Source of the DNA: Pyrrhosoma nymphula | Lineage: Eukaryota > Arthropoda > Insecta > Odonata > Coenagrionidae | Assembly: GCA_963573305.1 (NCBI GenBank) | Contig: OY754329.1 | Coordinates: 76,966,576 to 77,030,575, forward strand | Length of the DNA: 64,000 bases | Reading direction: 5' to 3' | Shown here: positions 36,131 through 46,687 of the stretch, one piece after another | How positions within the stretch are numbered: the stretch's first letter is position 1 | Layout: each line of letters starts with the position of its first letter | The notes under the pieces: generated by a model | Databases searched by the model: none | What the model was told of the DNA's origin: nothing | The model's input: the letters and a program-made list of their open reading frames with translations, nothing else | Made by a program: the position numbers and the translations under genes

Positions 36131-38231
36131 GGGGTAGGTTAATGCAGCGTGAAATTATGAAAGGATGTTTTTTTTCGCTATCGCCTGATATTCTAAGTTC
36201 CATAATTTTACTACGGAATTTATTTACCCAAGAACGAAACTTTAGAGATAAAAATATCATGGAATAGTTCCTCGTCAGTTTGTTCCAGTTCCCAAATAGC
36301 ATTTAGGATTTCTTGGTATTACAGTTTTTAAAATATTTCCTCATGTTTTTTTTTCGTTTTTTAACCCCTATTTGGGCACTAAACTGATACTTCCAAGCGC
36401 CGGTGCAGTCTAATACTCCAGCTAACCGGCCCTTAGTTATTCTCTCATAGTTTTTTTATGAAGGGAGCTAGGATTCGGTATTGCCCGGTCGTTCCTTAAG
36501 TGAACAATCCAAAATAAAAAGTCGGTCACCACGAAATAGAGAGTACTGCCTGCGGACTGCCAGTGCTAACAATGAACACCTTACCTTCGCTCGCTCATAC
36601 GTTACAGGCGTGGAGAAATCGCTGTTGCAGTGTAAAAATATTCATTTTTCTCCTTTTAAGTTCCTACTGGTGTTCACTGGATGGCTGATTATTTCGTGTA
36701 AAATGTAGCACCCGTTTGGTGTTGCGCAGGCATGGAGAGACGAGAGGAGGGGGTGGATACGTAAATTTCATCGAAAATTCAAGCAAAACCACCGCTCTGC
36801 TCTGCCTCGCGCCAGAATGCAGCCAGCCCCACGTGTGCGGTAGGGTATTCAATTACGGCTCGCCCAATTAGTCTTGAGCCGAAATTTAGGAGGCAGCTAA
36901 CAGCAGTGCAGCCCATTAAAGCTTTCAGTTAAATAAAAAACCCTTTGTGCTGCGCACCGGAAATGGACTGCTGGACAGCATGTTAGATGGAATCGTTTAA
37001 GCTATTAAAAAAATTATTTTTATACCCTATTGTTTGCGTTTTCAGCAATGCTTTGGCTTCAAATTGGATACTCGATATGCTGCAAGTGCGTTACATACGT
37101 TGAAAATATCTCTTAGTTTTCTGCTGTCGGATAATTGTGAAAATTACTCTTTAAGATTGTAAGTACTATTAAAGTAACCTTTCCTTAACTTTGTGCCATG
37201 GTTTATTTTCATTTTATTCTACTCCGGGGTTGTATCTGGAGCATGCATGAATATAACACATCTGTTTACTTTGTTTAAGTTTTAATTTGGACTCACTTGG
37301 TCGACTTCTATTAAACTCTAGGTGCCTGCGTTAAAATGCAGTCTTTTAAACCGTTGCGGTAATATTATTTCGCTCTGACCTTTGGGAGTGCTGTTAGCTG
37401 ATGCGTAAAAAAGGCACAATATCGTAATTTCCTTTTATCGATAGAGTGACTTTCTTTTTATTCTGCCCGCGCGCGCAACGAGTGACCGTTGACAACTTTG
37501 GAAGGCTTTAAAAAGAAAAATGTCCAATTGTCTAATTTGAATTCTATAAAATGAAATGAGAACATAAATATATGAATATAAATAAACTTTTGAAAAGTTT
37601 AGAAGTTTTCTCTTCAAAAATTGTTATTTCTATTATTGCTTAGGCAAATAATTGTAATTTCAAACTAAAAACACTTCTACAATCAAAATGTTTTAGAGAT
37701 GTGTTGAAAAAAATAAATTTAGAATGTAAAAGCAATTTTATGCGTGCGGTAATTTTATGGAGTGAGTTGGTAGAAGGTTGAAAAAGAGCCCCCCAAACTG
37801 TCCCGGCGTTTTTGAAGCTCATTATGTTGAAACCGCCACGGCGCGCGTCTCGCAAGGTAGTTATGGGCGTAGAAAAACTTGGAGGCACTCGAGTTTGGGG
37901 TCAGTGAGGGTGAACCAAGCGTTGACAAGCGAGCCGACGCGACGAACCGGAGGAGTCTTTCAGGGAACTATTGACTCTTTAGTCCCTCTTCTCTTTGATG
38001 CTTATCTCTGCCTGAAGTCATGCTATTCACTAGGTAGTCCCATCAAGTTTCACTACTCCAGTGTGTAGATGTAGAAGCGCGATCGCTAGATTTGCCTCCA
38101 TTCCATCCGAACAAAATGCGATTTAATTCAAATACCCGGTGAAAACAGATGCTTTTTTCATGCATCCATTTCAGTATCATACACCCGTGCATGTGACCAC
38201 CTGCATGTATAATTGAAGTTGATGCTTTACC
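36131..38231. other. No feature recognised
   Basis: AT-rich with a few short ORFs. No repeat or gene assigned. Confidence 0.45.
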
Positions 38232-38462
38232 TCAGATCACCATGCTTTTTGTTTTTCCCATAGTAGCTTTCAATGTGGATTTAGCCGTTGAAATAGCATT
38301 TCTCAAGCGCAAGCCTTGGCCTTTCGCCTTGTTTCTCTCTCGACTTTTTGCTGCTGAATATTCCTCCTCCGTCATGACTCCAGACGGTGAAGAATTGCTA
38401 GACTCCATACGTCGTCGTTGTATTATTCCTATCCAAGTCCACTTCCTTTCTCTTCGTAACAT
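38232..38462 (-). CDS. Possible small ORF (76 codons), unidentified
   Basis: The minus-strand ORF has a first ATG at 38462 and an internal ATG in a better context some 18 codons on (RRRMESSNSSP). The product is basic and Ser/Ala/Lys-rich, with the run GVMTEEEYSAAKSRERNKAK and a C-terminal TLKATMGKTKSMVI. It is not a LINE piece that I recognise. It is followed by CTGAGGTAAAG, which looks like a donor but lies after the stop. Upstream on that strand (38463-38930) the sequence is GC- and CpG-richer, which would suit a 5' region. I cannot rule out a fortuitous ORF. Confidence 0.22.
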   Translation of the reverse strand: MLRRERKWTWIGIIQRRRMESSNSSPSGVMTEEEYSAAKSRERNKAKGQGLRLRNAISTAKSTLKATMGKTKSMVI

Positions 38463-39050
38463 GTCCTCAGGTGTGGCGACCGATCGATCGTCTTCTCTTT
38501 CTCTCTGTTGACGTCACGCAAATACGCGCGAAAGATTGCCTTGAGCAACCACCACTTCTTCCTTTTTCCTTTATTTTTCGTCTTCCTTTGTATTTTTGTG
38601 TTTATTTCAAGTGCGTTCAAGAGCGTATGTTGAAAGTCTATATGTGCGAAGGCGTGTTAGTTCGTACTCAGTAACCTCTTTCCACTCCACTCTTCTTCTT
38701 TCAGCCTTCCGTCTTCCTCCCACGGTTCCGAGTGTTGGCTTTCTGGCCTGTTTGTTCGATTATGTCCTCGGAGAAAGCTTCATCGTTTGCCTGAGTTCGG
38801 CTTTACGATCGACTTTGCCAAACGCTGCGAAAACGGACGGTGGCCGTCATTTTTCCGCCGTCTTCCCGTTAAGCAGGAGTGTATGGAGCAGGAGTAGAGG
38901 AGCAGTTAAGTAGGAGTGACGGGAATGTTAGACCGAACGATTGTGTTCCGGTTTCGTAATCGGAGTTGCAAACAGTTGGAAAGTAGATTTTTATAATCAT
39001 ATTTTACTATCAAAATATAAATAATCCGAAAAAATTGCTGGCATTTTAAG
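38463..39050. other. No gene confirmed; CpG-bearing patch
   Basis: GC- and CpG-richer than its surroundings, especially 38700-38930. Overlapping plus-strand ORFs (38471, 38596) have no known motif. Could be a promoter-like region for the minus-strand ORF at 38232-38462, but I see no TATA or initiator evidence. Confidence 0.3.
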
Positions 39051-39330
39051 GTAGGTGAGGATCTGATAAAATCAATGAGATTTGTAGGTGATCAAGCATT
39101 GGTTTGTCAGTCAGCCAAAGTGTTACAAGCAATGATAAAGGCGTTAGAGGTGCAGTGCAAAAAGTATGGAATGAAGATAAATTATAAGAAGACGTAAATT
39201 ATGTGATTTTCTTGAAGTGAGAACGCGGGGCTGAATATAAGGGTGGGAGGGCACAAAATAGAGTAGGTCGGCATTTTACGTACCTGGTGTTATTTTGGAG
39301 GAGAATGGTTTTAGTGGTAGGGACATCAGA
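39051..39330 (+). pseudogene. LINE family F, reverse-transcriptase fragment
   Basis: Plus strand reads LIKSMRFVGDQALVCQSAK, the catalytic-loop region, then KYGMKINYKKT, a stop and LNIRVGGHKIE. The copy at 53510-55870 has LIKSVRFADDQALVSQSAK, MKINHKKTKVM and LNIMVGGQKIE. The catalytic FADD has become FVGD, so the first aspartate is altered. Dead fragment; ends near 39330. Confidence 0.75.
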
Positions 39331-39429
39331 TTGTTTTATTCAGAGTTTATGACTGTTTTACGACTCATACATCTGAACTACACAAATAATTCCATTGAGC
39401 TGCGTCTTGATGGTAAAGCAAATTCAATT

Positions 39430-39875
39430 ATGTCCAATTACAGCGGTATAGACGACTGTCATGAGGTAGAAACTGCGTCGCAAAATTTCTTCCATTCAAA
39501 GATACCGTTGGAGGAAAAGTCGTCGTTATTGAAAGAAATAAGACCGAAGATCGGAAGTGGACCGAAGATCGGAAAAATAAAATGTCGAAAACGACGTTTG
39601 GAGGGCCTGACTGGAAGAGGGGAAAACTCACGGGATTCCTTGAGGGTGCAGCACGAGGCCTTTCTCAGCCTCTCTTCCACTTCGTCACTTTTGTGTTTTC
39701 CTTGCGTGTGGGCCTCATGTATATATATTCCGTCTTTGCTTTCCCTTAACACTCCACTTCCTCTTCCTACTCGTCTCCCAGATGTTTGAAACCACACCTC
39801 TGCGCTCCTGTCCCCAGATTCTCCCTATCCTCCCCCCCGTCTCTACTCTTCCACAACTTGCGGAGTCTAATTGTC
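39430..39875 (-). repeat. Dispersed repeat X, copy 1 (unoccupied site)
   Basis: Shares with copy 2, over 39720-39870: TTCCGTCTTTGCTTTCCCTT, AACTCCACTT (39747-39758), CCTACTCGTCTCCCAG, GAAACCAC, CTCCTGTCCCCAG and TCTCCCTATCC. Read on the minus strand it has a frame with WGQERRGVVSNIWETSRKRK and GKQRRN that parallels copy 2. It carries TTAA at 39747-39750, the site at which copy 2 is interrupted by a MITE. No function is known. Confidence 0.65.
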
Positions 39876-40359
39876 CTTTCCGGTAAATGAATGCGTGTTC
39901 CATGTGTGGGGAAGGAGCTAATGTGACGGTTTCACTTTAGATGAAATATCTTCGCTAAAAATTAAGATAGGAAAATAATTTTGCCAGCAGTAAGGAAAAA
40001 AATGTAACTTTTGAAATGGTTTGGCTCAAAAAATTGTTCGTATCCATGAAGATGAAATTTATTCCAAAAAGTCTTTTTTAAGAAGAAATTTTTCTTTCAA
40101 AGTTTGGTCATCATTGCATCGTAACAGAAAACACTTTGTAAATATTTCCTCACAAATTTTTATTCTACCTTACTTACAAAGTGTTTTCTTTTACAATGTA
40201 ATCTGTGACAATTTTCCACAAACTTTCGCCTGATACTTTAAAATTTGGTCATCATCTTGAAAATTGGAAGCCAAAAGAATGCATTTCGGCTTGAAAAGAT
40301 AGACACAAGTCTTTAGAAAAATTTTGGCAGGTTTTACTTCATAACTATTGGTGAAATTC
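39876..40359. repeat. Unassigned sequence with a hairpin at 40126-40189
   Basis: AGAAAACACTTTGTAA at 40126-40141 and its exact complement TTACAAAGTGTTTTCT at 40174-40189 form a 16-bp stem with a 32-base loop. GTTTGGTCATCAT and ATTTGGTCATCAT (about 40102 and 40240) flank it as direct repeats. It may be a decayed small element. Confidence 0.55.
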
Positions 40360-40541
40360 ACTGTTTTTGGCGTTTAATTGATAACATAAAAATTCTTTTG
40401 AATACATTTTCGTGTTGCCGTAGCACGGTAACGAAGGAGTTGCGACAAAAAACTGCTTAAAATTATCTTCCCTACCGCACCCGGAATTATTGCATCCAGG
40501 TCGTAAATCACCCTCTGGATTTCGTCTCTGCTTTCCCTTTT
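40360..40541 (-). repeat. Dispersed repeat X, copy 2, left part
   Basis: Right end GATTTCGTCTCTGCTTTCCC at 40519-40538 matches copy 1 (TTCCGTCTTTGCTTTCCC). A minus-strand frame KGKQRRNPEGDLRPG continues into this segment and lines up with GKQRRN in copy 1. The match is strong near the MITE and weak further left, so the left limit is approximate. Confidence 0.5.
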
Positions 40542-41412
40542 GGTAGTTTGAGTGAGTACACTGCACATAAAATTGGATGAATTTGGCATGATTATAAAGA
40601 AAAAGATCTCATATTTCCAGTGAAAACAAAATATCTCCCTTGTACCATTATACTTTTCGAGATGCGGTATGACCTAAGTTGTCGATGCACCTTAAACTAA
40701 ACCTAAACCTACTTTATGAGATATTTGACAAAAATACAAGCCATTTTCCATGTGAAATGGTACGGGTATGCACTTCAGAGAGACTAAATTTGAAAAACGA
40801 GGAATTTCTATCTTGGTGAGAGATGGTTAATTAATGGTTATTTACCACTTAATTATACTAGGATGTTTTTCTTGAGTTCTGATAATATTCACAGTTCATG
40901 TCTGTTTTACGACTCATACATCTGAACTACATGAGTAAACTTCGGACTTGGTCTTGTTTGAGTGTTTCATCTCAAGCCCTGACGATGAAATATAAATTTT
41001 CGAAACGTTGGCAAGAGTACTAATATGACATGATTTATTTATGACCAAGTCTCCAGAAAAACATCCTAGTGGAATTTCTAACGCATAGATTTCGTCAGGA
41101 ATATAAGTATGTAGATTGTAGTGTCAACTAATTTTTTTTAAATTACTCACCGCTGTAATTTTTACAGAATCGCCAAAAAATCTTCGGTTTCAATGCGTTC
41201 TTGGAGTACGGCATGCACAAAAATGAGTCATTTTAACGGCTCATGCAAGTGTATTTAGTTATTTTACTGAGAATTTCATTGATTTAAAGCAGAATTTTTG
41301 CGTCATTAATGTTACAGTATTAACTTCATGCTTCTTACAGTTGCTTAAATTTCAAAATAAAATTTGAATATGATATCTATTATGAACTGGGAATAATCTC
41401 GCTTCAAATACC
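40542..41412 (+). mobile_element. TTAA-flanked MITE, copy 2, carrying an inserted element
   Basis: Left end GGTAGTTTGAGTGAGTAC starts after TTTT (expected TTAA, so one target copy is mutated); right end AATACC is followed by TTAA at 41413-41416. Long internal blocks match copy 1, for example ATCTCATATTTCCAGTG / CCCGTCTTTCCAGTG, TACTTTTCGAG, AATGAGTCA and GAATATG..ATCTATTATGA. It is interrupted at 40811-41070. Copy 1 and copy 2 align without a gap when that insert and one TSD copy are removed. Confidence 0.8.
40811..41070. mobile_element. 260-bp element with a hammerhead-like motif and a 10-bp TSD
   Basis: Exact direct repeats GGAATTTCTA at 40801-40810 and 41071-41080 flank it. Inside, ACTAGGATGTTTTTCTTGAG (from 40858) is inverted near the end as CTCCAGAAAAACATCCTAGT (41051-41070). 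CTGACGA at 40979-40985 and GAAAC at 41002-41006, separated by a weakly self-complementary AT-rich stretch, resemble the two conserved strands of a hammerhead ribozyme core. A 37-base block (TTTTACGACTCATACATCTG within it) also occurs at 39346-39382. No ORF. Hammerhead cores and variable TSDs are known for Penelope-like elements, but that identity is an inference here. Confidence 0.7.
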
Positions 41413-41560
41413 TTAAGACTCCACTTATTTCCCATCCTACTCGTTTCCCAGTTGCTTGTGAAACCACGCCCCCGCGTTCCTGTCCCCAGCTCCTCCCTAT
41501 CCTCTCTGATCCTCGTCCCTCCTTTCCTACCCTCCCGCAACCTGCGCCGCAGAGGATTTT
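41413..41560 (-). repeat. Dispersed repeat X, copy 2, right part
   Basis: Begins right after the MITE's TTAA with GACTCCACTTATTTCCCATC, then CTACTCGTTTCCCAG, GAAACCACGCCC, TTCCTGTCCCCAGCTCCTCC, matching 39751-39870. Together with 40360-40541 it reconstitutes the repeat seen unbroken at 39430-39875. Confidence 0.7.
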
Positions 41561-44500
41561 TTTTAAGTATATGCTGGGAAGGGCGAGACTAGGAGAGTAG
41601 TTTGTCCTGTCTCGAGTGGCAACAGCTGCCACTGTTTCTGCTGGACCGCCTGGAGATATGGAAGGGAGAGTGAGAGGCTGGAGAGAAAGTTATAGATTAG
41701 ATTATGGAGGAGGGAGTTTGGGCCGATGGAAATGATGTGGGGTGGACGAGGTTGTGGTTCGGGTGGATAATTTTCCTGTTGGGCTGTTTGTTTATTCGGT
41801 TTGCTGTTTCGGTAAACATTTATTTTTTGTATCTGGAATCACACAACTGGGTTCAGCCGCAACGACACAACTTTAAGTTACTATGGACCTTTCTGCCGTG
41901 TGGGTTAACCTATTCCTCCACTAATAGAGAAGTAATGTTGTGAGTAATTCGTGAAGGCAGCCGATAATTTAGGTCATTTTTGCTGTTGCAGATAGGTGGT
42001 AAGTTTGGTAAGGGTGGGATTGTTAGGGGAATGGAGGAAGAATGGAGAGAATAAACCGGCGTAGGCATTAGCGTAATCTTATCGGAATAATACTAATACT
42101 TTTGATTCCAACTTCAGAATTTGTACAAAGACGTAATTCAATATAGTACACATGGGTACATGTAAGCGGAGTGTATGCACCCGGGAAGAAAAACCTGTTT
42201 TGAGGTTACCATCTGGGAAACCAATAGTGTGAGGCCGCTAGCTGGTGTTTTCGTATGTTATTACTATTGTGTCTATTTAGTATAGTACATCAGCTATTTC
42301 ATTTCTCTGATTGTTCAGAGCGAAAGTCTATATTTAATGTTTCTGAGAACGAATTATTGGATAAAACCTAAATGTGTTGCAATTTTTAAACGTTACAAGT
42401 TAACATAACATCAAATCAAATTAAATTTGCTTAACTAAAATGCTTACGTTCTCCTCGGTCCTGGCTCATCCTGGATGGTTATTATTATGTGGGCGATGAA
42501 TTAACGCCATAATGATTGCAGTACCGGCCGATTTGGATAATTGTGAGAGGTCTCAATCTGCAGAAACGTTTACCTTAAAGACATTTAGAAAACAATTTTC
42601 TCTTCAAATGAATGTGCATGATCTAAGCATGTCTGAATTTCTATTTATTATCCTTTTGCGTGTGATAACGACCGCAGGGGCCTTGCTCCCACCGCTATCA
42701 TGCACGACGCCCGGCCCTCTGGGCCGTGTCCCGTAGTTGCCAGGATTCATTATCATTTGAGAACGGTCCATAATTTCAAGGTTTTAGTTTTAATTGAGAT
42801 AGTATTGAGATAGAATATAAGGAAAAAGTACCACAGTCAGTGTTACTAACCTGTAATTCCGAAAAGCAAAAGTTAGGTACCTGGTTTACAGGAATGCGAA
42901 TATGTTTTAGTGATTACTTTTACCAGCCCGGCTGATTGATTGCTGTCCCATTTTTGTGGAAAAAATGTTTCCCTGCAATTATGAGGGTAACTGGCCAGTA
43001 ATTAAAAAGCCATTATTGCTTGCTACATTTATAATGTTTCATTAACGCAGCTAATGTAAATCTTATTCTAACATGACATGATTTTTTCACTATTAAAATA
43101 AACCTTTTCCTAAGTCTCACCCATTTTCGACTAAAGCCGTTATAATTACAAGTTTATAATAATTATAATTATTAAGTTATAATTACAAGCTTGAAGAATG
43201 TGAGCTGAAAAGAGAGAATATATTTGCTAAAATAACAGAAGTGAATTATATAGTTAGTTCCGTTCTGCATTTTCGCTTTGTTGCATTAAATATGGCGGGA
43301 ATCGTTGCTTTCTTACAATATTACCTCAATATTTTCCGGCCATGTTTCACAGAGATGTCTGTTATATACATTCAAGTGGAGGAGTATGTTTGAATGAACA
43401 ATCTATAGTTTCATCGCCTCCCTATCGCTACCGTTGGATTCCGGGAGACATCCCGCTCCGGCAATACGTTTGGTATTCGTATGGATAGCATTGCCATTTG
43501 CTCGGCTGAATTTGAAATTCAATTCAGTTTTCGTCGCTTAGCCACCCAGCATCTGTATGTCATTTCGGGTCCATGATGCTTTTGCCATCGGCTCTATCCA
43601 TGAGATTGGCTAAATTATGGTGTTCAACGTTGTATTAGAATTAGCATGATCTTCCGTATCAAGGAATTAGTTTCTACTTAACATGAAATTATATTAGTAG
43701 AAATACAGTTATGAAACCAGAATGCTTAAATGAAAGCAGTTGCGTGGAGTTGAATTATACTTTGCGCTTGTTAGAAATATTGGTAATAAGAGTACTTAAG
43801 TCCATTGAAAACTATAAAAGCCTGGAAATTAGGTAGTAATGATGAAATGTATCACAATATAGAAAATATTACAGAAACAGTGAGACAAAGAAGAAAGATA
43901 TTTTTTTAGCATCTGTACAGGATGGATAACAATAGGTAGGTAAAACAATTGTTAAAATCCTTTGGTAAAAGAACATAACAGCAAGTTGGATTCAAGAAGT
44001 TTAGAAATACTTAAAATAAAAAACAAAAAAGGAGAAGAATCAGCAGAAGAAGAGATTATTTGAGAGAAATTGTGAAAGATGGGAAAATAATCTGAGGTAG
44101 AAGAGAGAAAAGCAGGATCAAAATGGTTAGAAGAAATAAAGAAGAGACATGTAGTGCAAAGATGAAAAAAATCCGAGGAAAAAAAACTACGAAATATAAG
44201 GAAATGAAAATGACCCATGGTCCAAAGATGGCCTTAACAGAACTAAGAAAGAAAGGAATAGTATAAGTATTTTTTCAGAATGTTTTGCTTATACATGCAG
44301 TGTATTTAATTTTAAATGGGTTTTCAGCAAAAAAAACCTCGAGGACTCTCGTAAACGCCTGTAAGTGATCAACCCACGCTCAGTAGTGCTACTGAGGTTG
44401 TCGATATATCAGGAGTTACCCGAATTATAAATAAAAATCTTTCCATTTCGGACGACTTGTGTCCTCTTCTTCAATATTTGTGTTATTTTAAACCCGTAGG

Positions 44501-46029
44501 AGCGTTTAAAAGGGACACGTAGATATTTCATTAGCGTCGTCATTGTTCTTTAGAAGGTTTCATATCGTTTGCTGCATTCTATAGTTCTAATATTTCCTTC
44601 TCTTTGTACTTCTCTTGAGACGAAGTTTATTTCTGTAGACTGATGGTGAAGGTGGAGGTTACTTTCTCTCCTTTTGAATTAGAAAATTGTAAAGGATTTT
44701 AAGTAGAAACTTGTTTCGGAAAACGTCTACTTTTATTTAAAGATACGTATTTCCTGTCACAATTGGTAAACTTTGCCACCATTTTGAATATGGTATGATA
44801 TCTGGTTCGTATTCTCATTGCTCATTTCAATTAACGTTTTAATTTAGTCCGATTCCCGGATTCTTTTAGTTTTCCATAAGTTTATCTACTGCTTTCACGT
44901 AAAAGTTTTCATTGGATTATTTCTCTGAGAGGTATTTTTATCTTACGTAAGTTGGATGAATACGGTTGTCGTAAAATTAATAATATTTCTAAACATTCCC
45001 TTGATTTATTTATACCCTAATTAATTGTAACCATTTCTTTTTCTCTTTACAGGTAAGTCCTTGCAGTTTTTCATACATTATCGTCATTTTGAAGGCAACT
45101 CCGTCATTTTGACGGTTACAAATCATAAGGTTAGTGTTTATCTATGTACTTTTGGCGTTTTTAAGTGAGTTACGCTGCGTAAATAAGGCCTCAATTGATA
45201 AAGGCAAGCCCACAATCTAAGAAAAACTCCTTGATACACAAATACGTCTGGTGTACCTCTTTGATGTAGGTTTTCCTTTGAGAAAAGTATGAAATGGCTG
45301 CTCTAAATATCGTCTTACTCTGCATATGTCATTTTGAATTGATTTCAGTGAAAAACGGCGAGGATAATCTTTCCCGTCATGTCTTGTTTTCATATTTCTC
45401 CTCAAATCAGAATATTCTGCTTCGAATGTCCTATGAAACTTTAAGTGGTGATTTAACAACTTCATACACATCTGGTGTGGACAAAATTGGTGAGGGTTAA
45501 CGGTGTTATGTATCATAGGGTATAGAAGTTAATCTTATCAAGACCTGCTTTTATACGATAATAATTAACTGTAAATTCTTTGTGAGCTATGGTTGGACTG
45601 TCTAGTTTTATTCCTATGCAGGAATACTTGGTTGGAACCAGCAATATTATTGCTTAGTGAACCCTTATAAATGTTGTTATACATTTTACTAAATCTAATT
45701 ATAGCTGTTCTTCGTTGAATGAAACTGAATTGGAGGATATTGCTAGTCAAGGAGTCTTGTAATTCATAAACATTGCCAAACGGCCAAATTAATCTTACAT
45801 TTAAATTTCTCGTTGCAAAATGCGATTCAGTAACATTTCCTCATTGAATGTGTTCGTAAAAAAATGGATAACGATATTATAGTGATTTTGAATTTGTGAT
45901 AAAATACTTCAATGTTGTAATCGAAAAAAACGTATTCCTACCCTCCAGTCGTAGATGAATGAAGGATATTGAATTCATAATTGAATTCACCTGCCATTAG
46001 TTCAGTATAATTAATTTTTGTTTTCCAGG
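41561..46029. other. No gene recognised; several small sequence oddities
   Basis: A GC-rich run CCCGGCCCTCTGGGCCGTG followed by TCCCGTAGTTGCC at 42711-42741 resembles 16721-16750. Just upstream, 42512-42600 reads AVPADLDNCERS then TLKTFRKQF, loosely like the end of a non-LTR reverse transcriptase. Imperfect AT-rich direct repeats of TTATAATTACAAG occur at 43139-43193. The rest is AT-rich without ORFs of note. The candidate splice motif at 45030-45058 is listed separately. Confidence 0.35.
45030..45058 (+). promoter_or_regulatory. Candidate recursive (zero-exon) splice site
   Basis: CTAATTAAT (possible branch point, from 45017) is followed by an unbroken pyrimidine tract ending TTTCTCTTTACAG at 45040-45052, and the next bases are GTAAGT (45053-45058). 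The acceptor and donor thus abut with no exon between them, the form of a ratcheting point in very long insect introns. No flanking coding exon is seen here. One match in 64 kb may be chance. Confidence 0.4.
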
Positions 46030-46119
46030 AACGTTTTTTAGTATGCGTGTTTTAGAATTTCTCTTCCATATATTGATTTTGGGAGAGAAATTCTTAAAGA
46101 CGCATTCTAAAAAAAAGTT
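46030..46119. repeat. Imperfect 90-nt hairpin
   Basis: Left arm 46030-46067 (AACGTTTTTTAGTATGCGTG...) pairs with right arm 46081-46119 over about 38 positions, with roughly seven mismatches; 13-base loop ATATATTGATTTT. Size suits either a small foldback element or a precursor-microRNA fold. Conservation or expression is unknown. Confidence 0.6.
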
Positions 46120-46687
46120 GCTAACACAATAATTGTCAAGCATCAATCAACTAAACAAAAATTACTGATATAATTTTAAGCTTGATCTTGACGTACCACT
46201 CAAGATATCGAAATGGCAGAGTCGCCGGGAAATTCTTTCTGCATTTAAAGATTATTTTCAAAGAACAATAGAACAAGAAAATCAAATTTGATGCCATAAA
46301 AATAAATAAATGAACTTATTATTTAAAATACCTCCTTCCTTAGCCATGAAAAATGTAGCAACAAAAGAATATAGCCATTGCAATTTAAATTCGAGCTGAA
46401 GTTCGAGAAGAAATTCGAAATGACAATGGCAAGTGACCAGAGCGTTATCAATCACAAATTAATGTTGCACATTATCAAACTGTAAAAGCTATTTTTTCAC
46501 ACCTTTTAGAAATATTTTAACAATTTTATTTGCATAGCCCAGCAGAATCAATGAAAATATTATAGGAAAGGAGGCGATCATAAAGAGCATTAACAATCAC
46601 TGATAACTATCGTATTCATGATGAATTTAGATGTTACCATTCCGTTTGGAGGAGTTTAAAAAGAGGGTTCAAACGGGAAAACCCTAG
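46120..46687. other. No feature recognised
   Basis: AT-rich; nothing supported. Confidence 0.5.

Noticed and set aside
43139..43193. Tandem repeat TTATAATTACAAG
   Set aside because: AT-rich simple sequence with only two imperfect units.
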